From an uncultured Collinsella sp. (lineage in GTDB: Bacteria > Actinomycetota > Coriobacteriia > Coriobacteriales > Coriobacteriaceae), in assembly GCA_900544205.1 (NCBI GenBank), contig UQUG01000013.1, positions 1 to 37,231 on the forward strand: a DNA stretch of 37,231 nt. Direction: 5' to 3'. Every line of letters starts with the position of its first letter. The first letter of the stretch is position 1. A model generated the notes under the pieces. The model did no database searches. It was not told the DNA's origin and saw only the letters and a program-made list of their open reading frames with translations. The position numbers and the translations under genes are program-made. Positions 23,569 through 30,046 of this stretch are shown here, piece by piece.

Positions 23569-23636
23569 GGGGACAGTCTTAAATGACCAGTTGTTTAAGA
23601 CCGTCCCAAAAAAGCTCGTTGTTTGGGACGGTCTTT
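23569..23636. repeat. Inverted-repeat cluster around GGGACAG/GGGACGG
   Basis: GGGACAGTCTTAAA pairs with TTTAAGACCGTCCC (one mismatch), and AAGACCGTCCC also pairs perfectly with a later GGGACGGTCTT. The two pairings exclude each other. GGGACAG-type units also occur near 6273 and 20951, so this is probably a small dispersed repeat. Confidence 0.55.
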
Positions 23637-23654
23637 GGTGGTGAAGCACGGAGA

Positions 23655-23755
23655 CGGCTTTACGAGGGGCCCCAGGTTGGCGCGAAAGAGGAGCGAAGCG
23701 TACTTGGGTACGCGAGCGTCGAATGAACGCCAAGATGGGGTGGCTCGTAAAGCCG
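23655..23755. ncRNA. Candidate structured RNA element, copy 2
   Basis: On the plus strand a 12-bp outer helix (CGGCTTTACGAG 23655-23666 with CTCGTAAAGCCG 23744-23755) encloses CCCCA (23670-23674) with TGGGG (23736-23740), TGGCG (23678-23682) with CGCCA (23728-23732), and a hairpin GCGTAC-TTGG-GTACGC (23698-23713). The inner loop has GAAAGAGGAG and CGTCGAATGA, almost the same as copy 1 at 7476-7579. It lies inside an operon gap of the opposite-strand ECF genes. Confidence 0.65.
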
Positions 23756-23761
23756 AGCGGG

Positions 23762-24334
23762 TTAGTTGAGCCTAAGGGCCTTCTGGATGGGCAGGTAGAG
23801 GGCGCCGACCAGAATGGCGTTAAAGACGGCGGTCATGGCGACGACGGGCAACATGGCGGCGGCGAGCTCGCCGACCACGCCGAGCATGGCCATCTTGATG
23901 ACCATGAAGATGACGCCGGAGACAAAGGTGGTCAGGAAGGTTGCGACAATGGCGATGGCGGGCTTGACCTGACCGTCCTTGCCGGCGGCGTTGACGATGC
24001 CGGCCATGAGCATGGCGGCGATGCCCTCGGCGGCAAAATCGACGAACGGCGAAGTGGTGGTGATCTGGATCACGGCAGCCGAGATGAGGCCAATGACGAG
24101 CGCCTGGCCGATGTTGGGGCGAACGACCAGGATGGTGAGGCAGAAGGCCGAGATGATGAACTCGGGGCTGATCATGCCGCCCGAGATGCCTGAGATGGCC
24201 TTGCCGACGGTGAAGTTGAGGATGAAGCCGGCGGCGAGCAGGATGGCGAGCAGGACGAGAGCGCGGACGTCGAGTTTGCCGCGGTCGGCGGTCTGGACGG
24301 TGCGGGGCTGGGTGGCGGTGGTGTTCTGAGACAT
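23762..24334 (-). CDS. trpP: ECF transporter S component, probable tryptophan carrier
   Basis: The 190-residue membrane protein is the substrate-binding subunit of the ECF importer. A hydrophilic start (MSQNTTATQPRTVQ) is followed by about five or six spans (ALVLLAILLAAGFILNF, PEFIISAFCLTILVV, GQALVIGLISAAVI, LTTFVSGVIFMVIKMAML, VVAMTAVFNAILVGAL). Family members bind small nutrients. The 5' leader encodes a short peptide with three consecutive Trp codons before a terminator, which strongly suggests regulation by, and import of, tryptophan. The ATG follows AAAGGA. The gene is first in the operon, ahead of the fused ATPase and EcfT. Confidence 0.78.
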   Translation of the reverse strand: MSQNTTATQPRTVQTADRGKLDVRALVLLAILLAAGFILNFTVGKAISGISGGMISPEFIISAFCLTILVVRPNIGQALVIGLISAAVIQITTTSPFVDFAAEGIAAMLMAGIVNAAGKDGQVKPAIAIVATFLTTFVSGVIFMVIKMAMLGVVGELAAAMLPVVAMTAVFNAILVGALYLPIQKALRLN

Positions 24335-24379
24335 GGTGAAAATCCTTTCTGAAGGGAAGCGCAGGGGAAAAGCGGAGGC

Positions 24380-24509
24380 GCGTGATGCGAATGCGATCGG
24401 GCTCGAGATAGAAAAAGGCCCCCGGTCGAAACCGGAGGCCTTCCAATCACCTAGAGCGCAAAAACAGGTGTGAGGGACTCACCGTCGACCGATCGTATTC
24501 GCATCACGC
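24380..24509. repeat. 21-nt inverted repeat flanking the attenuator terminator
   Basis: GCGTGATGCGAATGCGATCGG (described as arm 24380-24400, beginning GCGTGATGCG) is matched in inverse at 24489-24509 with one difference. The 88-bp loop contains the terminator. One arm is inside the leader peptide gene, right after its Trp codons; the other lies beyond the terminator. Confidence 0.75.
24412..24442 (-). terminator. Attenuator terminator in the ECF operon leader
   Basis: On the minus strand AAGGCCTCCGG pairs with CCGGGGGCCTT (one wobble) across TTTCGA and is followed by five T. It lies between the leader peptide and the S component gene. Confidence 0.88.
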
Positions 24510-24547
24510 CACCACCAGTTGTTGAGAGACTTCATCGTGTTCTTCAT
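24479..24547 (-). CDS. Tryptophan leader peptide
   Basis: A 22-codon gene begins MKNTMKSLNNWWW and ends ANTIGRR. Three Trp codons in a row (24509-24517) are the mark of a ribosome-mediated attenuator. AAAGGAG lies eight bases before the ATG. Below it, GTGAG and CTCAC (five bp) and CACCT with AGGTG form competing short stems before the terminator at 24412-24442. When charged tRNA-Trp is scarce, ribosomes stalling on these codons would allow read-through into the transporter genes. The peptide itself need have no other function. Confidence 0.88.
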   Translation of the reverse strand: MKNTMKSLNNWWWRDANTIGRR

Positions 24548-24605
24548 GTCGGTGGCTCCTTTCGTGATGCCGTGGCGCGGTCGCACCTAGTTGCTGTTGC
24601 GCTGC

Positions 24606-24614
24606 ACTATAGCA
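24606..24614 (-). promoter_or_regulatory. Extended -10 of the ECF operon promoter
   Basis: TGCTATAGT on the minus strand is an extended -10 element about 60 bases before the leader peptide ATG. The -35 region is weak. A GCACA/TGTGC dyad next to it could be an operator. Confidence 0.5.
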
Positions 24615-24689
24615 CAGCGAAGTGTGTGCAGGGAATCTTTTTTGAAAAGATTTCGGCGACGTTTCCCGCCGGTCGAATGGGCGGCCGGA

Positions 24690-24718
24690 CGGGCGGGCGA
24701 CCTTGGCCTTCCCGCCCG
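24690..24718 (-). terminator. Possible terminator of the C69 dipeptidase gene
   Basis: CGGGCGGG and CCCGCCCG form an 8-bp GC hairpin about 20 bp beyond the dipeptidase stop. No long T tract follows, so its strength is uncertain. Confidence 0.4.
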
Positions 24719-24738
24719 CGCCTTAAGGTGAGGGGTTC

Positions 24739-26541
24739 TTAGGCCTTCTTGCGACGATAGAGCACGAAGCCGCAGACACCGATGATGACGACGGCGCCAA
24801 CGGCCATGGCGGCCATGTTGTTGCCCTCGGACTTCTCCTCGGTGGCCTCTTCCTTCTCGACCTCGGGCTCGGCTACGTCCTCATCGGAGAGGGCCTCGTC
24901 GGCGTAGGTGATGGACTTGACCAGGCAGTCGTTGTCGGCATCGTAGTCGCTCGGGACGAACTCCTCGGAGAAATCCTCCTCCTTGAGGTAGTCGCGCATC
25001 TCCTCGAGCATGGCCTTGCACTTGAGGTAGGTGTTTTTGGTGGCAGCCTTGCCGGCCTTGTTGGCTAGGGCGGTGCGGGCTTCGGTGTCCTCGGCGGCCT
25101 GCATGGCCTCGTCGACGGTCAGGTTCTGCTCGATGAGTTCCTTCTGCAGCGCATCGAGGTAGGCGCGGACGCCGGAAGCGCAGTGGTCGCGGTTCTCATA
25201 GGCGAGCGTGTTGATGTCCATGAGGACGTAGTTGATGGAGTTCTTGGGCTCCTCGTTGTTCACGACGTCTTCCTCTTCGCAGTGATCGAAGGAGACATCC
25301 TGATCGCTAAAGTAGGGGCTGACCTCGGTGAGCAGTGCGGAGTAGAGGGGGATAGCGACGGAGAACTCGGCGTTGGAGAGCATCTCCCACTGGATGGTCG
25401 CGATCTCGGGATCCATGCCGTGACGGATCTGGAAGGTGTGGATCTCGGTGTTGCGGTTGGAGCCGATGGCATAGGCGCCGTCGGTGTTGGCGTTGAGGCC
25501 GGCGACATTTTCGCCGCGAGCGGCGAAGGAACGGATCATTTCAAAGGTGTTCCAGTCGGACTTGCCGGGCTGGAAGAACAGCGGCTGCATCTCGTGGACC
25601 AGGGCGCCGGTCGTGGCGCGAGCATCTTCGCGCTCGTCCTTGACGATCTCGTAGTCAGTGCCTTCAGCCAGCGGGGCCATGAAGTAATCGCGACCCTGGA
25701 TATAGCGCGACCACTGGTGCATACCGGCCTCGCCGATCTCCTCGCCGTAGGTCTTGGCGACGTCGAACTTGCCGTCGGTGTACTCGGCAAAGCCCTTCTC
25801 CTTAGGCATGGACTCGATGCCCTCGGAATGGAGACAGTTCTCGGTGTCATCGAGGTCGACGTTATAGGTGAGGTTGCCGATGTTGGGGTTGAGCGAGGCG
25901 ATGTCATCGGCGAGCTTCATGGCAATCCACTGATGGCCGGAAAGCGCGGCGAACAGCCAGGTCTCGGTGCTGTCGGCGATGATGATCTGGTCGTTGGAGC
26001 AGACGCCCTGCTCGTCGATCAGGCTGCCGATGAGCTCGACGCCCTCGCGGGCCGTGGCGCTCTCGCCCAGGATGACGCTGGCATAGCTGTACTCGCCGAT
26101 GCCAGTCTCCTCGGTGATGGGGTCGGCCTCTTCGGCCTTCTCGTTATAGGAGGTGCTCAACGTGGCAGAGCAGGAGACGCCCTTCTCGTTGATGCCTGCC
26201 TCGGAATATGCGTCGTAGCGATCTTCCCACTGCGAGGGGTTGTCGCGAACGAAGGTGTAGCGGTAGGTTGTGCCCTTGGACTTGTACTCAAAACCGGACT
26301 CGACCGATGTGTACTCGTTGCCGTCCTTGTGTGCGGGCTCAATGCCAAAGTGCTTGACATAGCGCGGACCGAAGTCCTCGGAACGGCCGTAGTACGTGTT
26401 GCCGTCTGCCGTGAGCTTGCTGCCCATGTAGATCTGGGTGCAGGCGAGCGCCGAAGTCGGCATGGCCATGATGGCCGCTGCTCCAAACGCAAGGCCGCAG
26501 CCGAGCTTTTTGAGCGTGTTGACAGGATGAGTAAACCTCAT
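24739..26541 (-). CDS. Membrane-anchored C69 family dipeptidase
   Basis: The 600-residue precursor is a peptidase of family C69 (Ntn-hydrolase fold), which cleaves dipeptides. A signal peptide ends at SALA, exposing Cys34 in ACTQIYMGSKLT as the N-terminal nucleophile. NTYYGRSEDFGPR, GINEKGVSCSATLSTSYN and SYASVILGESATAREGVE follow. The C-terminus has an acidic stretch (DEDVAEPEVEKEEATEEKSEG), a span MAAMAVGAVVIIGVCGFVLY and a basic RRKKA tail, so it is anchored outside the cell. There is no LPXTG sorting motif. The ATG follows GGGAGGGATC; a frame from 26601 has no ribosome site. The AT-rich 26542-26849 leader holds repeats. Confidence 0.88.
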   Translation of the reverse strand: MRFTHPVNTLKKLGCGLAFGAAAIMAMPTSALACTQIYMGSKLTADGNTYYGRSEDFGPRYVKHFGIEPAHKDGNEYTSVESGFEYKSKGTTYRYTFVRDNPSQWEDRYDAYSEAGINEKGVSCSATLSTSYNEKAEEADPITEETGIGEYSYASVILGESATAREGVELIGSLIDEQGVCSNDQIIIADSTETWLFAALSGHQWIAMKLADDIASLNPNIGNLTYNVDLDDTENCLHSEGIESMPKEKGFAEYTDGKFDVAKTYGEEIGEAGMHQWSRYIQGRDYFMAPLAEGTDYEIVKDEREDARATTGALVHEMQPLFFQPGKSDWNTFEMIRSFAARGENVAGLNANTDGAYAIGSNRNTEIHTFQIRHGMDPEIATIQWEMLSNAEFSVAIPLYSALLTEVSPYFSDQDVSFDHCEEEDVVNNEEPKNSINYVLMDINTLAYENRDHCASGVRAYLDALQKELIEQNLTVDEAMQAAEDTEARTALANKAGKAATKNTYLKCKAMLEEMRDYLKEEDFSEEFVPSDYDADNDCLVKSITYADEALSDEDVAEPEVEKEEATEEKSEGNNMAAMAVGAVVIIGVCGFVLYRRKKA

Positions 26542-26647
26542 GATCCCTCCCAACCGTTGAAACCCCGCGGAACCGTGCAGGATTTCAGCTAATAAATACA
26601 TCTATTAGCCTATCGGAAGTCTAAATAGTATTCATCTATTTCGATGA

Positions 26648-26701
26648 AATACTCGATGAGCGTCCTAAAATATGCGATGAGCGGACAAGAATACTCATTA
26701 T
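26648..26701. repeat. Three imperfect 21-bp repeats upstream of the dipeptidase
   Basis: AAATACTCGATGAGCGTCC, AAATATGCGATGAGCGGAC and GAATACTCATTA follow each other at 21-base steps (starts near 26648, 26669 and 26690), about two helical turns. Just before them AGTATTCATC and GATGAAATACT form a near-perfect dyad. They look like operator repeats in the dipeptidase promoter region. Confidence 0.5.
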
Positions 26702-26772
26702 CTAGCTTTAGTTAAATAAAGACGCCCTGCAATTACTGTACCTGAATAAAGCGCCTTGCACGGGGCACAAAG

Positions 26773-26814
26773 AAAAATCCCCCGCTGTCTGGCAAATGCA
26801 TAAACAACGGGGGA
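26773..26814 (-). terminator. Terminator after the small membrane peptide gene
   Basis: On the minus strand TCCCCCG and CGGGGGA pair, extended by ACA/TGT, and five T follow. It ends the lipid kinase/small peptide transcript. Confidence 0.75.
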
Positions 26815-26849
26815 GACGATGATTGGATGAATATCATACCAGTGTGGAA

Positions 26850-26942
26850 TTACTTCTTCCGGCGGTGGATTACGTTAATCGCATAGCCGACGAGCATGGC
26901 CAAGACGATGACGATAAAGCCAATCAGGGGGTTGTCGTTCAT
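26850..26942 (-). CDS. 30-residue single-span membrane peptide
   Basis: The gene encodes MNDNPLIGFIVIV followed by LAMLVGYAINVIHRRKK. It has one hydrophobic span and a basic tail that should stay in the cytoplasm. An excellent AGGAGG site lies five bases before the ATG, the frame begins 9 bp after the lipid kinase stop, and a terminator follows. These features make it a real gene although it is very short. No family was recognised. It may help or regulate the lipid kinase at the membrane; that is only inference from position. Confidence 0.72.
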   Translation of the reverse strand: MNDNPLIGFIVIVLAMLVGYAINVIHRRKK

Positions 26943-26951
26943 GGGGTCCTC

Positions 26952-27869
26952 CTATTTTCCGAGCGGGGAGAATTCGTCGACGATGAGGTCGAGGCATTGC
27001 GGAAGTGCGCGGGCACCAAAGACGCCCGAGTTGCTGGAGATGATCTCGCCGTCGAACTGCATGCCCAGCGACGGCGTACAGGTGATCTTGGCTTCCTTGG
27101 TCTGGATTATCTTGAACTGCGGACGGCCGAGCACCTTGCCGGCGGGGTCGAGCGCGGCAGTGATCACGGTGGGCAGGAGCTGGACGGTTTTTACGGGCTC
27201 GATGACCGCGATGTCGACCATGCCATCGTTCATGCGGCAATCGGGGAACAGGTTGATGTCGTTTTGAATGACCGAGGTGTTGCCGGCCATGCAGCAGATG
27301 CCATCGAGCTCCTCGACAATGCCGTCATGCTCAATCGTAAAGTGCGCCACCGTGGGGTTGGGTGTGGCGAGCGCCGACAGGAAATAGGCGATCTCACCGA
27401 TGTCGTTTTTGGCGGGGGCGGCCTTCATCATGATCTCGGCGTCGAAGCCCGAGCCGGCGATGATGATAAAGCCGTGGCGCTTCTCGTTGCCGTTCTCGTC
27501 GAGCCAAAAGAGCTCGCCCATGTCCACTTTGACCGTGCGACCGGCGCGGCAAGCCTTGGCAAGCGCCGCTGCCTCGGGGGCATTACCGATGTTGTTAAAG
27601 AACAGGCAGGCTGTGCCGGAGGGGAAGACGAGCGTGGGGACACCGCACCCGCGCATCTGGTCGAGCACGTTGGAGACGGTGCCGTCGCCGCCCGAAACGA
27701 CCACGCGATCAAACTCGCGCACGTCTGCCACGGCGTCCTCGGGTTCCATGCCATCGCCGATAAAGCGCATCACGACCTCGTCGCCGCCCTGCGCGAGGGC
27801 GTGCGTGAACGCGTAGATTTCATCTGAGCTGGGGCCCGATGCCGGGTTGTGGATGATAAGGCAGCGCAT
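26952..27869 (-). CDS. Diacylglycerol/lipid kinase (DagK family)
   Basis: The 305-residue protein belongs to the DAGK catalytic family, which phosphorylates diacylglycerol or related lipids in membrane lipid turnover. The N-terminus CLIIHNPASGPSS and the nucleotide motif VVVSGGDGTVSNVL are typical, followed by PSGTACLFFNNIG, GSGFDAEIMM and MQFDGEIISS near the end. It lacks membrane spans and would act at the inner face of the membrane. A 30-residue membrane peptide gene follows in the same transcript. Substrate is inferred from family only. Confidence 0.86.
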   Translation of the reverse strand: MRCLIIHNPASGPSSDEIYAFTHALAQGGDEVVMRFIGDGMEPEDAVADVREFDRVVVSGGDGTVSNVLDQMRGCGVPTLVFPSGTACLFFNNIGNAPEAAALAKACRAGRTVKVDMGELFWLDENGNEKRHGFIIIAGSGFDAEIMMKAAPAKNDIGEIAYFLSALATPNPTVAHFTIEHDGIVEELDGICCMAGNTSVIQNDINLFPDCRMNDGMVDIAVIEPVKTVQLLPTVITAALDPAGKVLGRPQFKIIQTKEAKITCTPSLGMQFDGEIISSNSGVFGARALPQCLDLIVDEFSPLGK

Positions 27870-27967
27870 ACTTACGTTCCCGTTCTGTGACTAACCGAGT
27901 ATAGTTGTAGGGCAATGCCGATATCCTACCCGTGTTTTTCGGGCCTAACCTTATTCGATGGGTTGAT

Positions 27968-29101
27968 ATGTACATTTCCACACATCAGGCTCTACTCGAC
28001 TTTTGCCAGCGCGCCCGTGAGTTCGACGCGATTGCCGTCGATACCGAGTTTTTGCGCGAGCGTACGTTCCATCCGCGCCTGTGCTTGGTCCAGATTGCCA
28101 CCCCTGCCGAGAGCGTGGCGGTCGACCCTCTGGTGATCGACGACCTGTCGCCGCTCGCCGAGCTTATGGCCGACGAGAGCGTGACCAAAGTGTTCCACGC
28201 TTGCTCGCAGGATATGGAGGTCATGCTCCATACCGTGGGCGTGCTGCCGCGTCCTATTTTTGACACGCAGGTGGCTGCCGCCTTTTTGGGCGAGCGCCAG
28301 CAGATTTCGTACGGCGCGCTCGTGCAGACGTTTTGCGGCGTCTCGCTGCCCAAGACCGAGTCACTGACCGATTGGTCGCGCCGTCCGCTGACCGACAAGC
28401 AGATTGAGTACGCGATTGATGACGTCAAGTACCTGATCGTCGCCTATACCGAGATGATGAGCCGCCTGCGCGAACTGGGCCGCGTGGACTGGGTGCTCGA
28501 CGAGCTGCGCCCGCTGGCCGACGAGTCGCACTATCGCGCCGACCGTCACGAGGCGTTCCGTAAGGTCAAGCGCATCAACTCGTGCAGCCGCCATCAGCTG
28601 GGCATCGCGCGCGAGCTTGCCGCCTGGCGCGAGGACCGTGCCGAGCGCCGCAACATCCCGCGCAAGTGGGTCATGTCCGACGATACACTGCTGGCGCTCG
28701 TCAAGCGCAATCCCGTGCGCGTCGAGGAGTTCCGCAGTATCCGCGGTACCGACCAGCTGGGGGAGCGCGATGTGGACGGCGCACTCATGGCCATCAAGCG
28801 CGGCGCGAGTTGCCCGCACGATCGCCTGCCGCTCATGGTGCGCGGACACCGCCAGATCTCGCCGGAGCTGGAGAGCGTGACGGATCTGATGTATGCGCTT
28901 ATTCGACTGGTTGCCGAGCGCTCGGGCGTGGCGACCTCGGTCATTGCCTCGCGCGACGACCTGGCCGACTACATTGAGCATCCCGAGCAGAGCCCCCTGC
29001 GCGAAGGCTGGCGCTTTGAGCTCGTGGGCTCGCGCCTGGACGATCTGCTTTCGGGCAATATGGGACTCACCGTGAAGGACGGAAAGATAGAGCTTTTATA
29101 G
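27968..29101 (+). CDS. rnd: Ribonuclease D
   Basis: The 377-residue enzyme is a 3'-5' exoribonuclease that trims tRNA and other RNA ends. The DEDD nuclease motifs are VDTEFLRE (Asp, Glu), FHACSQDMEVM (Asp) and YAIDDVKYL (Tyr, Asp). The HRDC domain follows around residue 215 (QLGIARELAAWREDRAERRNIPRKWVMSDDTL). The ATG at 27968 has only a weak upstream GATGGG; a frame from 27932 would be 12 residues longer. It is divergent from the lipid kinase gene and separated by about 100 bp. Confidence 0.9.
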   Translation: MYISTHQALLDFCQRAREFDAIAVDTEFLRERTFHPRLCLVQIATPAESVAVDPLVIDDLSPLAELMADESVTKVFHACSQDMEVMLHTVGVLPRPIFDTQVAAAFLGERQQISYGALVQTFCGVSLPKTESLTDWSRRPLTDKQIEYAIDDVKYLIVAYTEMMSRLRELGRVDWVLDELRPLADESHYRADRHEAFRKVKRINSCSRHQLGIARELAAWREDRAERRNIPRKWVMSDDTLLALVKRNPVRVEEFRSIRGTDQLGERDVDGALMAIKRGASCPHDRLPLMVRGHRQISPELESVTDLMYALIRLVAERSGVATSVIASRDDLADYIEHPEQSPLREGWRFELVGSRLDDLLSGNMGLTVKDGKIELL

Positions 29102-29226
29102 TTACGCGGTTTTGACAGGCACTGCAAACGTTCGAGAGCGGCAATGCCAAAACATTGATGCTGTCTCTTTGGTTGGGCGAATGGGTAGAATGCCTCCAAC
29201 GTGTAACTCGATTCGGAGGAATTCGC

Positions 29227-29931
29227 ATGCCTTATTACTATGGATACGGCTTTGGTATCGACCCGCTGTACCTGCTGGTTGTTCTTGTCTGTACGGTGCT
29301 CGGTCTTGCCGCACAGAGCTATATCAACTCGACGTACAAGACGTGGTCCAAGGCGCGCTCGGACGGCGATACGGGCGCTGCGGTTGCTCGCCGCATGCTC
29401 GACGCCAACGGTTGCAACGCCGTGGGTATCAAGGGCGTCGCCGGCGAGCTCACCGACCATTACAACCCGCAGGACAATAACCTGTATCTGTCGGACGCCA
29501 ACCGTTCGGGCGGGTCGGTCGCAAGCGTTGCCGTCGCCTGCCACGAGGCGGGTCATGCCGCCCAGCGCCAAAGCGGCTACGCCATGATGAAGGTTCGCAG
29601 CGCCCTCGTGCCGGTCGTCAACTTTACTCAGAACACCTGGACCATCGTGCTACTTATGGGCCTGTTCATGAACATCGCGGGGCTCACGACTCTCGCGCTG
29701 ATCTTCTTCTCGTTTAGCGTGCTGTTCCAGCTGGTTACGCTGCCGGTCGAGATCGATGCCAGCCGCCGCGCTGTGGCATACATTGAGCAGTCGGGCATGA
29801 GCTCCAAGCAGGTCAACGGTGCCAAGAAAGTACTGACGGCAGCTGCGCTTACCTATGTGGCAGCGGCCCTCACTTCGATTATTCAGCTGCTTTACCTTAT
29901 GGCTCGCTACAACAGAAGCTCCAACCGATAA
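29227..29931 (+). CDS. YugP-type membrane zinc metallopeptidase
   Basis: The 234-residue membrane protein has HEAGH (in ACHEAGHAAQRQ), the zinc-binding pattern of the neutral zinc metallopeptidase family. Spans are YLLVVLVCTVLGLAAQSYI at the N-terminus, TWTIVLLMGLFMNIAGL with LALIFFSFSVLFQLVTL, and AALTYVAAALTSIIQLLYLM near the end. EIDASRRAVAYIEQ follows the middle spans and may supply a third ligand. The ATG at 29227 follows GGAGGA; the frame from 29155 is not supported. Cellular substrate unknown. A 14-base copy of the dapH-end repeat lies upstream at 29101. Confidence 0.85.
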   Translation: MPYYYGYGFGIDPLYLLVVLVCTVLGLAAQSYINSTYKTWSKARSDGDTGAAVARRMLDANGCNAVGIKGVAGELTDHYNPQDNNLYLSDANRSGGSVASVAVACHEAGHAAQRQSGYAMMKVRSALVPVVNFTQNTWTIVLLMGLFMNIAGLTTLALIFFSFSVLFQLVTLPVEIDASRRAVAYIEQSGMSSKQVNGAKKVLTAAALTYVAAALTSIIQLLYLMARYNRSSNR

Positions 29932-29947
29932 CAAATGAGACTGACAG

Positions 29948-29977
29948 GCGCCGCGAGGATTTGTGTCCCCGCGGCGC
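29948..29977 (+). terminator. GC-rich hairpin after the metallopeptidase gene
   Basis: GCGCCGCG pairs with CGCGGCGC across 14 bases, with GG/CC inside. No clear T tract follows, so it may be a weak terminator or a leader hairpin for xseA. Confidence 0.5.
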
Positions 29978-30046
29978 TGTACTATGTGTGGGACTTGAAT
30001 TTGCGCAGGGCCGGAGCCCATGTGCACGATGACGAAAGGAGGCTGC

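Noticed and set aside
25183..26592. Long plus-strand frame opposite the C69 dipeptidase
   Set aside because: No domain or ribosome site; composition is that of an antisense frame.
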